Shown: positions 35,004 to 47,191 of the stretch, in pieces
Numbering within the stretch: position 1 is the stretch's first letter
How the letters are laid out: each line of letters starts with the position of its first letter
Assembly: GCA_029237695.1 (NCBI GenBank)
Contig: CM055273.1
Span: 56,037,968-56,101,967, forward strand
DNA: 64,000 nucleotides
Direction: 5' to 3'
DNA from: Conchocele bisecta
Lineage: Eukaryota > Mollusca > Bivalvia > Lucinida > Thyasiridae
The notes under the pieces: generated by a model
The model's input: only the letters and a program-made list of their open reading frames with translations
Database searches by the model: none
What the model was told of the DNA's origin: nothing
Made by a program: the position numbers and the translations under genes

Positions 35004-35316
35004 TGGACAAAACGAGGCTACAGTTGCCGGGACAAAACGAGGTCAGAATTGCCTAAACAAGGTCACAGTTGTCTGCATAGAACTAGGTCATGGTTGTCTG
35101 CACAGAACTAGGTCACGGTTGTCTATACAGAACTAGGTCACGTTCGTCCGCAGAGAAATAGGTCGCATCTGTCTTTATAAAAGCTAAAACTCTATGTACA
35201 TCGTACACAATATTTAGTATGTTATACAATGTACCTGCATATACACAAGCAGACTGCAGTTTCCTGAACAAAAGTAGGTCACAGTTGCCTATACATAAAT
35301 AGGTCACAGCCGCTGG
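35004..35316 (-). repeat. 25-bp minisatellite at the 3' splice site of exon a
   Basis: Units read, on the minus strand, GACCTAGTTCTGTGCAGACA with variants. There are about seven units at 35004-35175 and scattered ones to 35316. Each contains a pyrimidine-rich stretch ending in CAG, resembling a 3' splice site, and the array ends next to the true acceptor TTTTCAG. Copy B (61625-61812) has one more unit. Confidence 0.75.
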
Positions 35317-35391
35317 TTGGCATGAACTGTCTGATCAATTTCAACAAGGAAATTATTTTCCATATTACTACATTTGATGAACAGCGCTCCA

Positions 35392-35782
35392 GATAAGGAA
35401 TTAGTAATTGAGTATTGTCACTCCATCATTTCTGAAGCAAATGGGTATTTCAAAATTTTAATTGGGTAAAATAAAATCACACTACTGTTTACACATCAAC
35501 AGACGGCAATTATTGAATAGTTTGCTTCGAAATGAAAACATGTCTTGGCATTTCATTAGAATTGTCTCCTTGAAGACAATTCTAATGAAATACCAAGATG
35601 CGTTTTCATGGAAAATAAGAAAAATATGCTATAGTTGTGGTCTGTTTATTGTTTTCTGCAGCATGGTAAAGGTGCCACAAATGTTTTATTGCTTTTTGAT
35701 ACTCGCTGCTTCTGATTTCAATTGGGTTTTCGGCAATTCTAATTGGGTATTTAAGCAAATACGCAGCTTATCTGGAGCACTG
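35392..35782. mobile_element. hAT-like MITE
   Basis: CAGCGCTCCAGATAAGG at the left and CTTATCTGGAGCACTG at the right. The direct repeat GATGAA lies outside both ends (35386-35391, 35783-35788). The centre is a palindrome (CATTAGAATTGTC / GACAATTCTAATG). hAT elements have CAG...CTG ends but usually 8-bp duplications, so assignment is tentative. It is shared with copy B at 62033-62441. Confidence 0.65.
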
Positions 35783-35788
35783 GATGAA

Positions 35789-36111
35789 AGTACGTGTGAA
35801 GAACATTGTCGTACAAAAAACTTCCTGTAATACTTGCAATAAGTATTTACCTGACGCTAATAACAAGAGATGTTTCTACAACAACAACAATGTTGCTGAG
35901 TAATGACTTGATTGTACACACGCGTGTCTTACAAGGAACGTCTCTTTATCTCGACAAGACAAGCGATATATAAACACATTACTTTGTCTCCCCGCTTGTT
36001 CTGCCACATCAGCAAACATAGGTAATGCAGTATGGAAGGATACAAATGGGTGGATGCAGAGAAATGGGTAGCTTAGATGATCTCGGATTTACGGATGGCA
36101 TTTACTATTTA
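35789..36111. other. intronic stretch, nothing recognised
   Basis: AT-rich sequence with a small ACAACAACAA run near 35880 and no repeat-family ends or splice-bounded frame that I could support. Confidence 0.5.
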
Positions 36112-36328
36112 CTATTGGCGATAAAAATAAACAAATGGCGATAAAAAATTACAATTTTCGAAAAAACAAAAAAAAAAATTTTTTTTTTTTTTTTTCGAAA
36201 ATTGTAATTTTTTATCGCCAATTGTTTATTTTTATCCTATTGGTTATTCCTCTTTTTTTTCTTCATTTTTTTTTTTTTTTTTTTTTCTTGAAGTGCCGAT
36301 TTTTTTATTTTCCCCAGCGGAATCCCTG
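36112..36328. mobile_element. palindromic MITE, family Q (left end lost)
   Basis: The arms TTGGCGATAAAAATAAACAA and its inverse surround A/T homopolymers. The right end reads CCCCAGCGGAATCCCTG. Copy B shows the matching left end CAGGGATTCCGCTGG (62816, 58162). Confidence 0.65.
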
Positions 36329-36423
36329 TATCGGATACAGAAAATATTAAAGACAGACGAAGTAGTAAAATGCATCAGTAGAGCTGAGATTATCTAAGCT
36401 AAGAAATGGGACATTCAGTCAGT

Positions 36424-36630
36424 TGTGGCTGTGACTGGAGAAATATGCCCGATGAGACTTGTGACCAGTGTAGCTCCTGATCAAATCATGCACTCCTGTA
36501 GCCTGATAATAATCTATATTGCGTGTTAGAAGCACGACAGGTGTTTCAGTGTTTGATTCCTGATTAGACTGATATGGAAATACACTGATCGCAAAACTCA
36601 TAAGCCCTCATTTCTCCAGTGACAGCCACA
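36424..36630. mobile_element. palindromic MITE, family T
   Basis: TGTGGCTGTGACTGGAG at the left and CTCCAGTGACAGCCACA at the right. The interior CTGTAGCCTGATAATGATC-like block is conserved. It is shared with copy B at 63047-63253. Confidence 0.7.
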
Positions 36631-36842
36631 TTTCCAGCAGTGTAGATCCTGATCATCATGCATATTCACACAATGCAATGAAAATATTTATCAGGAAACG
36701 GTATTTGTATTGACCAAATATACACACTGACTGATATGGTCAATTCGTATTCGTATGACGTCCCATCAATGTCATGTGACATACCCAATGACACCAGCGT
36801 GATTACGCAATGTAAAAAGGATGCATTCTTCTCAAAGATTTA

Positions 36843-37113
36843 TTTGATTTATTGGCCTATCAACAGCTAGGGTCATTTAAGGCCGTACCAACGGGTTTGA
36901 TCCCGTATTTAACCTGCTGCATTGGGGAGGAAATCCCAAAATCAGAACAGAATATTTACATCGAAAAAAAAATATATTCAACCCTGAAATTAAATAACCT
37001 GACCAGGGGCCAGGTCCATACATACCACAACGACCAGGTCTCCGTTTGGGATTCCGGTAAGGATGAATCCCATTTGTTAAATTACCCATCGCATGCTCCC
37101 ACCTGCCACTCAA
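36843..37113 (-). mobile_element. SINE-like repeat, family S (short)
   Basis: Core from TTGGCCTATCAACAGC to CATGCTCCCACCTGCCA. The (TTTG)n start has degraded to TTTATTTGATTTATTGG. It is shared with copy B at 63466-63731. Confidence 0.55.
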
Positions 37114-37397
37114 AATAACTACTAGAATGTGTGTGATTTTTCCGCTGACTTATATTTTTGTTCTCAAAAGAAATTATATGTGATAACTATCATTATGACA
37201 TGCAAGGATCAGATAAATTATTTGTTGAATTTGCTCAAATTGGACACACAGTATCCATGGTCATGATAATCAAAATAGAAAAATAAAAGGAAGTGATTAT
37301 AAAATCAATCTATTAAACTGACCTGGAATTGTTTGCTATGGGCCGCTTGTAAACAGGACAATAATTCAGCAACAAGATAAAATACTTATTAATATCA

Positions 37398-37577
37398 ACC
37401 CTTAGACCGCTACTCACAACAATTGTCGTCTGCCGTTGCTTTTATATCTTGCCTTAGTTCTCAATAAAAACATGCTTTGACAGCACTTCAGAATAATTTC
37501 CAATGGAAATGATTCTCAAGTGCTGTCAAAGCATGTTGTAAATTATTATAAACTGCTGTCAAAGCATGTTTTTGATG
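37398..37577. mobile_element. P2-like MITE cut by the assembly gap
   Basis: CAACCCTTAGACCGC at the left (TTAA mutated) and a stem made of GACAGCACTTCAGAATAATT and its inverse. GTGCTGTCAAAGCATG then recurs up to the gap edge. Confidence 0.55.
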
Positions 37578-38077
37578 NNNNNNNNNNNNNNNNNNNNNNN
37601 NNNNNNNNNNNNNNNNNNNNNNNNNNNNNNNNNNNNNNNNNNNNNNNNNNNNNNNNNNNNNNNNNNNNNNNNNNNNNNNNNNNNNNNNNNNNNNNNNNNN
37701 NNNNNNNNNNNNNNNNNNNNNNNNNNNNNNNNNNNNNNNNNNNNNNNNNNNNNNNNNNNNNNNNNNNNNNNNNNNNNNNNNNNNNNNNNNNNNNNNNNNN
37801 NNNNNNNNNNNNNNNNNNNNNNNNNNNNNNNNNNNNNNNNNNNNNNNNNNNNNNNNNNNNNNNNNNNNNNNNNNNNNNNNNNNNNNNNNNNNNNNNNNNN
37901 NNNNNNNNNNNNNNNNNNNNNNNNNNNNNNNNNNNNNNNNNNNNNNNNNNNNNNNNNNNNNNNNNNNNNNNNNNNNNNNNNNNNNNNNNNNNNNNNNNNN
38001 NNNNNNNNNNNNNNNNNNNNNNNNNNNNNNNNNNNNNNNNNNNNNNNNNNNNNNNNNNNNNNNNNNNNNNNNNNNNN
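37578..38077. other. assembly gap (500 N)
   Basis: Exactly 500 N. The sequence after it restarts at the same base as copy A after its own gap, so this is a scaffold join of unknown true distance. Confidence 0.99.
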
Positions 38078-38368
38078 AGAATAAATTGTGTCCGAATACG
38101 CAGGGTTATTACATATAATGAGTGTCTGAACATCTACCAATTTGATTCTTTATGATCTATATACAGCTATGCTGTTTTCCAGATAGCCCAGCTACATATA
38201 GCAGACATATTGACATACCACTCCAATCATTCTAGCAGAAGCTCCCAATAACTCAGAAACCTCTCGAAAAGAGGTACTCCAAACATGTTTGCTTTCTTCT
38301 CAATGCTCTGATACTTTCATGTCTACCTATATTGATGTGTTTATTCTAATGACATAAATACTGTTTAA

Positions 38369-38603
38369 CCCTTTCAACACCACAGACCTCTATAGAGACA
38401 ATGTTTGCAAACAGTGCAGATCCAGATGAGCCGGCTCGTAACGAGCCGTCTCATCAGGATCTCCACTGTTTGTTAATAGTTATCAAATTTGACAAAATTA
38501 CCCTTTCTGAAGAATGGAATAGCCTGAAAATTTGAATGGACCAATGAAATAGCATGAAACAGTGGCATGGAACAGCCCATTAAGTTACTTGGTGTTGAAA
38601 GGG
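38369..38603. mobile_element. piggyBac-like MITE, family P1
   Basis: TTAA at 38365-38368 and 38604-38607, with ends CCCTTTCAACACC / GGTGTTGAAAGGG. The central GAGCCGGCTCGTAACGAGCC palindrome is more perfect than in copy A (1796-2030). Confidence 0.85.
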
Positions 38604-38653
38604 TTAAACTAAACTGAACTCAGAACAAGAGCATACATGTATGTGGGCCTCAG

Positions 38654-38835
38654 GGGCCTGTTTCACTAAACTTTGTACGGCTAAAATTTCAATTGATGGA
38701 TTTACAGTTATTGAGAATGCTCAATAAATGTAAATCCAATAATAGTTTACAAGAAAACATTGTTAATGTGAAATTTACACAGACTATCATAAGTTTGCAC
38801 TTACGAACATTTTAGTCATACAAAGTTTAGTGAAT
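38654..38835. mobile_element. family M1 MITE, right end damaged
   Basis: Partner of 2081-2262. CAG precedes GGGCCTGTTTCAC, and the right arm ends at TTTAGTGAATT. Confidence 0.65.
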
Positions 38836-39290
38836 TTGTTTGTTTGTTTGTTGGTGTTTATCGGCCTATCAACAGCTAAGGTCATTTAAAGTCGGGTCAA
38901 TGGGTTTAGTACTAAATCCCATATATTACCTGTACAAGTACATGTTCAAGTACATGTACAAATGGGGGGAAAATCCCAAAATCACAACTGAATATTTACA
39001 ATAACAAAACTATATATTCAGCCCTGAAATCAGAATAATCCTGATCTGATGCCAGGTCCTCGCCACACCAGAATCACTTGGCCCCTCCCAAAAGCAGTAG
39101 GATCAGTACTAATCTTACTACTTTTATAATGGGCAATAACCCAATTCAACTCCCAGGTAACTAAAGAGCCAAAGATAAAAACATACCTGAGGGTCAAACC
39201 AGGCAAATCGTGATTCCTATAAGGAGGAACCCATACCGTTAATTTACGCCCTCTCGTTCACCCGACCACCACCCACTCAAAGTTTAGTGA
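38836..39290 (-). mobile_element. SINE-like repeat, family S
   Basis: Partner of 2262-2715, with a short (TTTG)n at 38838-38850 and the same core. Small indels occur in an ACATGTAC-rich patch near 38935-38960. Confidence 0.55.
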
Positions 39291-39839
39291 AATGCGACCC
39301 AGGTTGAAAAAAGCCCTTAGGATGTGTGTCACTAGTGTAGGCCTTGATAATGGTTTTACTTTTACAGTGAGTATGCGGTTAACAAAAGTTAAGTAATGGA
39401 TATACTACTGCGTTTAATAGCCACAGGTTTGTCAACAGCAAAACGTGGAACAGATAGTAGGCTTTGATAGTACCGGTATACCACAAACTTTAACCAAAAA
39501 CGCAAACTCAAACGCACGTAATTACCGACCATATCGCGCCGTCCGCAAGCGGGCGCGACAAAAACAATGTTAGATTGTGTGAATGGCGGCCAGCAAAGGC
39601 CCTGATCAGACTACACAGATGCGCAGGCTGATCTGCCGCTACACTGGTCGCACCCATGTCCATTTTCTTAGTCAGGGGCCATGTATTATTATCCGAAGTT
39701 TTTCTAATCATTTAGGCATATTAGTTTTACCCAGAAAGTTTAGCCTATCTGACTCTACCAGATTAGCTCTAATACCTCTAACCCATTTCGTGCTGAGGAT
39801 ACGCCATTTTGTTTGTGGAAAACCCATTGAAGGTAAAAC

Positions 39840-40315
39840 CAGAGACAAGGCAAAGCCACGAAGGCCGGGTTTTCTTCAAGGCATAGACAATGGGATAACA
39901 GATAATTGGCTAGTAATGTTATTATGACCACGATTGAATGTGACAACTGTCAGTGACCTAAGAAGGCAAAAGAAGCCAGTGTATGAGAAAACCTACATGC
40001 AGTTGCAGGCTGGCATACATGTATTAGTACAAGATACGAGTGAACATCTGTGCTGTGTGATGAGTGTTGTCCAATTTAACATTGAAAATGGCTAAGTCAA
40101 TTTTATAAAGCGGAAAAAATAGATCAAGGTCAAAAACTGTGGTATGTGATGGGCACCCGTTGGTTATGAAGTTGTGCAAGTATGGTGGTTCTAGGTGGTA
40201 CAGTAACGGAGAAATGGACAAAACATTGGAATTGGACGCCGCCCACCGCCCGCTTGTCAGCCCGCCTGGCTTTCGCCAATCCAATAGCCGAGATTTCTTT
40301 TAAAAACCCGGCTAA
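39840..40315 (+). mobile_element. degenerate Helentron-like element, family H2
   Basis: Partner of 3261-3734. It starts CAGAGACAAGGCAAAGCC and ends TTTAAAAACCCGGCTAA. Confidence 0.6.
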
Positions 40316-40504
40316 AAATAATAAAATTTAGACTAAAATATTTTCTCCTTGCCACCACACATAGTTGGAATGTGGATTACTGCAGGATTACAAATTTGAG
40401 TTTTATAATCGAGTTTTGATCTTCAGAGATCATCTCAAGGTCAAGTGTTGAAACATCACATCACTGGGACTAAACTTCCAGAACACGTTTTCCGAATTTA
40501 TACA

Positions 40505-40574
40505 CAAAATCAGGATGTTTGATTGGTCGAGACTGAGCACAGCTCAGCCTCGGCCAATCAAACTACCTGATTTT
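40505..40574. repeat. 70-bp palindrome
   Basis: Partner of 3913-3983; the centre reads GAGCACAGCTC. Confidence 0.7.
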
Positions 40575-41019
40575 GAGCATGAGAACGGAGTATACACTCG
40601 TACTGTTTTATAAACACATGCCCTGCTGAAGTATCTATCGTGTTGACGTAGTTCCACAGTAATTCTACAGTAATTCCCAAGGCAGATGTTGCATGCTGTA
40701 AGATCATTATCGGGCTATATAGAGATGCGCCAAGGACCTTGAAATCCACGAGGGATGTTTAAAAAGCTACATACACAGACAACAATATACTTTGCAGCAT
40801 ACCCATTTCATGTTTTGTAAATATTTATTCTAATGAAATTTTGAATTATTTTATGCTTAAATCTGTTAATATATTTTATTAAATTTTAACTTTATTTTAT
40901 AATTATTTTGTGATTACAAACAAGCATGAAAGCACTTCTACTACAAATGCTTTCGTTGGGAAATATGAAGACGCAAGGCTGATTTCTGTGGAAGGAAACC
41001 ATCTGTGGAAGGAAACCAG

Positions 41020-41260
41020 GGGGCCGTTTCACTAAACTTCTTACGACTAAAATGTTCGTAAGCGCAAATTTAGAATCGTCTGCAAATTTCAATTGATGGA
41101 TTTACATTTATTGAGCATAGGCTGCATATGCAGCCTATGCTCAATAAATGTAAATCCATCAATTATTTACAAGAAAACATTGTTAATGTGAAATTTACAG
41201 ACTATCATAATTTTACACTTACGAACATTTTAGTCGAAGGACGTTTAGTGAAACGGGCCC
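41020..41260. mobile_element. palindromic MITE, family M1, CAG target duplication
   Basis: Partner of 4430-4670, with CAG at 41017-41019 and 41261-41263 and the central GAGCATAGGCTGCATATGCA palindrome intact. Confidence 0.8.
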
Positions 41261-41347
41261 CAGAGTCCCCAGAGAAAATCCACTTGCCTATTCCTGCTCT
41301 GATCACAAATGATATAACAACCCCTGCTTTGCCAGATTCAAGCTCAT

Positions 41348-41575
41348 AACAGGTCCATATATGAGGCATGCAATGTGATTTCATACCTAAGAAAATGTGC
41401 AATTTTTCATGAAATATATTTAGGGACACTGTGATATTTTCTCTGTAAATGACTTTGAAAGATGACTGCATTTGCTATGGAAATGTTGTCAACTTTTTAC
41501 AGAAAATATCCCACAAATATTTTTCATGAAATATCGCACATATTCTTAGGTACAAAATTACATGGTGTGGCTGCT
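41348..41575. mobile_element. family Z MITE, centre reduced
   Basis: Partner of 4755-5030. The left half of the central hairpin is deleted (AAAGATGACTGCATTTGC), leaving an imperfect palindrome. Confidence 0.6.
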
Positions 41576-41874
41576 ATTAGTCAGAGATCAATATGTGTAT
41601 TGATGTCATTTACCCCTTTATTTACATGAATATGCATTGATTTTCAAAAGTGTGAGTACGATACATGTATATGCACAACAATTTGAAAATACTCTTTGAT
41701 TTTCAGTATGAGGTGTAAAAAAGACTGAAAAAATTCAAAATCATTTTATAAATAAACAAAATACACAAATGCCCCCAGTTACTTTGAAGTGCATCATTCC
41801 ACAACATGTTTTTCAAGAATTTCTGATTTACCATTAGATGTACATGCAGCTGCACATGTTGTGTGACCCACCAG

Positions 41875-42177
41875 GGGCCTATTTCATCAACATTGCAAAG
41901 TATACTTTAGTAGCAAAGTATACGTTGAGGGAGAAATTTTCAATTTTATGATAAATTAATTAATTTTTATTATACTGAATTTATTACATTATCACAGCCA
42001 ATTTGGCTGTGATAATGTAATAAATTCAGTATAATAATTCTGCATACTTTTAATCATGAAATATATGCATTTGTTAGTTCTATATGAAATAATGCATTTC
42101 AGGAAAAATAAATGATTTCTACCTCAAAGTATACTTTGCTAGTAAAGTATACTTTGCAATGTTGATGAAATAGGCTA
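41875..42177. mobile_element. palindromic MITE, family M3 (B-only)
   Basis: GGGCCTATTTCATCAAC at the left and GTTGATGAAATAGGCTA at the right. CAG (41872-41874) lies before and CTG (42178-42180) after. Copy A has the empty CAG at 6432-6434. GCAAAGTATACTTT repeats flank a central TTATTACATTATCACAGCC stem. It is 303 bp and noncoding. Confidence 0.8.
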
Positions 42178-42215
42178 CTGGACTAATAATCTTGGTTAAG
42201 TGTTGAGATCTTTAA

Positions 42216-42709
42216 AGGTACATTCCCACTCGCTAGGCACAAAATATTCTTTATATCAGACATCATCTGAGTCATTTTCTGGCAAAATAAATATCCATTC
42301 ACCATTACCCCACATATTGATTGGCATTATTATACATTTTATATCGGACGTAAATTTCCACACTGTTATCATGGGCGATAACTCTGTTTCCTTAAAATGT
42401 TAACGGACATTACTATTTAGTATCTGTATTTATTTTTTGATGTGCAATGATCACACTTTATAATCTGTCGAAAATATTATTTTTTCAGGTGACGCATTTA
42501 ATTAGTATAAATAATTAAAAAAATATCATGCCTCATTTGCATATGAAAATAGTCTGATACCACCGCGAGTCACTATCAGTAAAATACCTATTACTAACTG
42601 ATTATATCTGTATAGCGGGCACTCGTAATTTTTTAAACTGGTGGCACAATCATACACTTGTTTAATTCCTATAAAGAACATTGCGTGCCTACTGAGTGGG
42701 CATGTACCT
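42216..42709. mobile_element. TTAA-inserted MITE, family P5
   Basis: Partner of 6480-6972, with ends AGGTACATTCCCACTC / GTGGGCATGTACCT and TTAA at 42212-42215 and 42710-42713. Confidence 0.75.
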
Positions 42710-42822
42710 TTAACTAAGAATGTGCCTTGCACATGCAACAATGGACGGACCACCCACCCGCCAGGTGCGAGATCTGATAAGATAGAAAAACCCACACCAA
42801 ACGCAGCAATAACATGCAAGCC

Positions 42823-43066
42823 AATATGTGGCTGTCGCTGGAGAAATGGGCTTACGGGATTTGTGACCAGTCCGGCTTCTGATCAAATAGCACATTCCTG
42901 TAGCCTGGTATCGATCTATATTGCTTGTAATGAGCATGACGGGCGTTTCATTGATGGAATGGCGAACAGTGCAGATCCTGATCAGACTGTGCGGATGCGC
43001 AGTCTGACCTGGATCTACACTGGTCGTAAAGCCCATAAGCCCCATTTCTCTAGACACAGCCACATA
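42823..43066. mobile_element. palindromic MITE, family T
   Basis: Partner of 7087-7320. It keeps the full GATCAGACTGTGCGGATGCG block that copy A has shortened. Confidence 0.7.
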
Positions 43067-43186
43067 CTGAATAAAACATAGCAATAATTAATTACCTTCC
43101 GAGTATTTTAGTTTACAATACATTGTGACAGAATTTGTTTTGAAGGTTATCATAATTTTGTAAGATTTTCTACCTTATAGGATCAG

Positions 43187-43378
43187 AGCTCCAGATAAGC
43201 TGCGTATTTTTGTAAATACCCAATTAAAATTTCCGAAAAACCCAATTGAAATCCGAAGTAGCAATAACAATGTTGTGGTACCTGTATCATGCTGCAGTTA
43301 ACAATAAACAGACCACAAATATAGCATATTTGTTCTTATTTTCCATGAAACACATCTTGGTATTTCATTAGAATTAAC
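43187..43378. mobile_element. half of an hAT-like MITE
   Basis: Partner of 7456-7680, CAGAGCTCCAGATAAGC to TTTCATTAGAATT. It lacks the ~15-bp GAGTATCAAAAAG stretch. Confidence 0.55.
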
Positions 43379-43637
43379 AAATTTCACAACACCAGCGGAA
43401 TTCAATTCCACGTGTGTTCTGATATTTTCATAAACTTTCGACGTAATTTACCAAAGTTATTTTTTGTTGGGGATCATTGTCAGTGAAAATAAGGCGTAAA
43501 TTCAAAGACACTGACCCAATTATGGTTTAACTACAAAAGTATTTACTTTGTTAATTGGATTTGTGTTGTACTATGAAGTATGGTCACTGATTATAATAAG
43601 AAGATTATACTAATGTCACAGGGCGAGAAAAATGTGC

Positions 43638-43710
43638 ACCGGCCCGGGGCTCGAACCCGGGACCTCTGGTTTACCGTACCATCGCTCTAACCGACTGAGC
43701 TAGCCGGGCA
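43638..43710 (-). tRNA. tRNA-like sequence (better-preserved copy)
   Basis: Partner of 7921-7993. The minus strand reads GCCCGGCTAGCTCAGTCGG with a consensus-like A box and GGTTCGAGCCC as B box. The D and T arms are fully paired, but the acceptor has only five pairs and base 33 is C. T5 follows. TAATGTCACAG direct repeats flank the segment, as in copy A. Confidence 0.5.
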
Positions 43711-43932
43711 TGAATACACACTTCCTCCCCTCAGTGAGTTAATGTCACAGCACGTCCATTACGGAGAGACTGGTGAGGGGAAGGCTTGGACTATCATAGG
43801 ATATGATATAGGAGTTTGGATAAAATGACCTTCCGGTTAACAGCCACCAAAAGCGACGTTACAACATTTGCACCACTGAATATAGTAGTCATCCTACATT
43901 TTCCTATTCTATCTCGATGTAATGTTATTTAA

Positions 43933-44163
43933 CCCTTTCAACACCACATGCCTGTATAGTGGTATTGGCAAAACGTGTAGATCCAGATGAGTCGGCTCGT
44001 GACGAGCCGTCTCATCAGGATCTGCACATTTTGCAAGTAATTTTCATATTTTTTTTAGAACAAAAACACCTAAATGGACTCGTCTGAAAATCATTTTGCG
44101 ACCATTGGATTGGTCGCAAATTAACATATCAAAATCCCTTCCAGTTATTTAGGGGTGAAAGGG
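43933..44163. mobile_element. piggyBac-like MITE, family P1
   Basis: Partner of 8217-8446, with TTAA at 43929-43932 and 44164-44167. The left end CCCTTTCAACACC is canonical here. Confidence 0.85.
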
Positions 44164-44299
44164 TTAACAGCATAAATTTGGAATGCTATTTGTTCCAAAA
44201 TAATTTAATGTGAACAGATAAATGGCAGTTCATGTGATAACATGGCATATTTTCTATAAATCATGTTGAAGGTTGGCAAACAGTTCCCAGTAGCTGCAG

Positions 44300-45153
44300 T
44301 CCGAGAGGTATTTGTACTCACATGATATGCGAGTGGATAATGGAGAAAAATATGTGTACTCACCGAACCAGCATGCAAATGAATAATATAAGGAGGCATT
44401 CGCGCTCACGTACATTTGAATTGATAATGGAGGGATGACAAATGTGCTCACATATATTTAAGTGGATAATGGAGATAGATAATTGAATACACCTATATTT
44501 GACAGGATAATGAGATTGGTATTTGCACTCACCTACATTTGATTGGATATTGTGGGAGATTCTATTCTAGAATCTCCCACAATATCCAATCAAATTTAGG
44601 TGAGTGCAAGTATATTTGTATTCACCTATATTTGAGTCACTGGCACAATATAGAAGTTACATTCATCTATACCGTAATTCGAGTGAATAATGTGGGAGAT
44701 ATTTGTATTCACCTGTATTTGAGTGGACAATAGAAACAGAAGTTGCCTATAGTTGAGTGGACAATGAAGGGAGATAGTTGTAGTCGCCTATATTGAGTGG
44801 ATAATGGAAGGATATATTTGTACTCAACTATATTTGAGTGGATAATTGGCAAGGTATTTGTGAAAGGTATTTCATTTGCCTATAGTTGAGTGGATCATGA
44901 GCGAGGTATTTGCACTCACAAATATTTAAATGGATAATGGGCGTGGTAATTGTGCCCACTAATATGTGAATGGAGAGATTTGCACTCACATATATTTAAA
45001 TGGTAATGGGGAAAATAATAGTACCCACTTATATTTGCGTGGAAAATTAAGAGAAATATATGTAGCCATCTATATTTGAATAGATAATAGACAAGGAAAT
45101 AGTTTGTACTCATCTATAGTTGGGTGGATAATGAGGTAAATATTTGTACTCAC
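44300..45153 (-). repeat. splice-donor minisatellite, copy B
   Basis: Partner of 8580-9426 with about the same number of units. The inverted unit pair (about 44525-44615) is a more perfect hairpin than in copy A (CTCCCACAATATCCAATC facing its inverse; GGTGAGTGCAA retained). It abuts exon d at 45154. Confidence 0.85.
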
Positions 45154-45286
45154 CTATATTTGAGTGGATAATGGAGGGAGATAAGGGCATGGCAGGCCTC
45201 TGTGAGTCGAGTGAAGCTTTGCGAGTGGAAGAGAATTTTGTGGTCCGTCAATGACAGGGCGAATATTGACAACACATTCTGGATAC
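45154..45286 (-). CDS. SBF/MTMR5-13-type protein, DENN-region exon 'd' (copy B)
   Basis: 133 bp with the same phases, acceptor TTGCAG and donor GTGAGT as 9427-9559. It encodes the same [17 protein letters not shown]...PLKY segment with no coding change that I could see. In the minus-strand order its next downstream SBF-like exon would be copy A's exon a, but the phases do not match (2 nt left over here, 2 nt supplied there). Confidence 0.85.
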
Positions 45287-45374
45287 CTGCAACATATGGC
45301 AAACAGATCACAAGATGAACAATTGAATAAATATACTGTAAGAACCATACAAAAAAACATTTTTTTTTGGAAAT

Positions 45375-45690
45375 TGACTACGAAACATAGCTAGATAGCT
45401 TGGAAATGATCTAACTAAGTTAAAACAAAAGTTAAATTTTAAAAATCGGTCCAATATTTCTGAAATTCTAAAAAATGTCCCCATGTTAAATCCCCATAGA
45501 CATCTTCACTGTCTATGGGGATTTAACATGGGGAAATTTTGTTTTCGCAATAAAATCAATATTTGACCAAATTTCACGAAATAAAAAGAAGGCTCATTCT
45601 TAAATTTTCCTTTAATTTAATATTATCGAAAAAAATATGGTTTTTGAATTGTTTATATGGCCGTAAAATTTGGGCAGCTTTCGTGAAACA
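45375..45690. mobile_element. partial MITE, family W
   Basis: Partner of 9643-9972. The central CCCCATAGACATCTTC... hairpin is cleaner, and the element ends in TTTCGTGAAACAG. Confidence 0.55.
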
Positions 45691-45904
45691 GACTATAGTA
45701 TGGTTGTACTGGTTTATCACTGTAACAAAGTATTTGGATACAATTTGTTTTCGGAAACCCCTATTTCCCCTATTTCCCAAACGAAATGGTCTCCAATATT
45801 TAGGGTTATTATGGTAGATCACTACACAATAAGGAAACACATTCATCAGCAATATTTACAAGTAACAGCAAATTAACCCATTACATGCAGAATACACCTT
45901 TACA

Positions 45905-47034
45905 CAGAGCTCCAGATAGCTGCGTATTTGCTTAAATACCCAATTAAAATTGCCAAAAACCCAATTGAAATCAGAAGTAGCGAGTATCAAAAAGAAATAA
46001 AAAAGTTGTAGTACAGTGTAACCTCTCTAACCGGACAGGCTCCGGACCAGACAAAAAGTCCGGTTTAGAGAGGTGTCCGGTTTTCAGAGGTTTGAAAAGG
46101 TCGCGCGAGAGATTTTCAATTTCATAGACCACAAATTTCATCGTCAATCAGGGTTAACAAACAGTGGATTAACGCATCAAATTTAACCGCAATTAGTCAG
46201 TAAATTAATGAAGATCATTACCCCGTCAACATTTAAGCCCATAATTACCTCAAACAAAGTGTGTTGTCATCAATCGGAACCGTGCACTTCAAAGAAAATA
46301 AAAACGCGATTGCCATCTTTGTTTACGTCTTATTACGTCTTACGCCAGTAGTAACAACATTTTTCAGTAGCTTACAGCCGTGTTTTTCCGAGTTTAGTAG
46401 GCGGGTCAACTTTCCGAATTTTATCGATCGAGCATTTTAATTGGATAATGCATTTCTGACACGAGATGCACAGCATAATTATTTTAGTCGGGAAGATTTA
46501 CCGATTTACGCAAGCTATATTCGTACTTCACATAATTATTGTATGGGTTAATTATTTATTTATTAATTTGACAATTTAACAATTAAATTAGTCGAAAACC
46601 TCAATGAAACCGGTTTTTTTTTTAAGGTGTGGTCCTTCACAGGCGAATGTTTACATAAGGCATGCCATTGTTTTCGACGGTCCGGTTTGGAGAGGTAGAT
46701 TTCTGTAGAAAACGGACAAAAAAATTATAAAAATCGTCCGGTATTCTGAGTATTTTCGTATATTAAATAAAGAAGGGATCAAATCGGGACTTAGACAATC
46801 GTCCGGTTTAGAGAGTATTCCGTTTTTCAGACGGTCCAGTTTTCGGAGGTTACACTGTACCTTTATCATGCTGCAGAAAACAACAAACAGACCACAACTA
46901 TAGCATATTTGTCTTATTTTCCATGACAACACATCTTGGTTTTATTTTACCCAATTAAAATTTTGAAATACCCAATTGCTTCAGAAATGATGGAGTAACA
47001 ATACTCAATTACTAATTCCTTATCTGGAGCGCTG
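45905..47034. mobile_element. hAT-like MITE with one nested Tigger-like element
   Basis: Outer arms CAGAGCTCCAGATAGC and TATCTGGAGCGCTG. Only K1 (46014-46857) is nested in it. It represents the state before the H2 insertion seen in copy A. Confidence 0.75.
46014..46857. mobile_element. Tigger/pogo-like element K1, uninterrupted
   Basis: 844 bp from CAGTGTAACCTCTC to GAGGTTACACTG, flanked by TA at both ends. Repeated GTCCGGTTTAGAGAG motifs lie inside each terminus. It encodes no transposase. Confidence 0.85.
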
Positions 47035-47191
47035 GAAGTATAATATCAGCAATGATGATATTGCATGTATGTTGAAACAGATGTATCAATCATGTGATGC
47101 ATCCCTCTAATGCCTGCGGCCTGCCATAAGGCCAGAGACAATTTATTGCGGGGTGTGTGAGCGGCAAGCTGGGAGCATGCGAAGGGTTTAA

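Noticed and set aside
35462..35830. 122-residue frame covering the hAT-like MITE
   Set aside because: It lies across the palindromic arms of the element; related copies at 7456, 10182 and 13795 do not preserve it.
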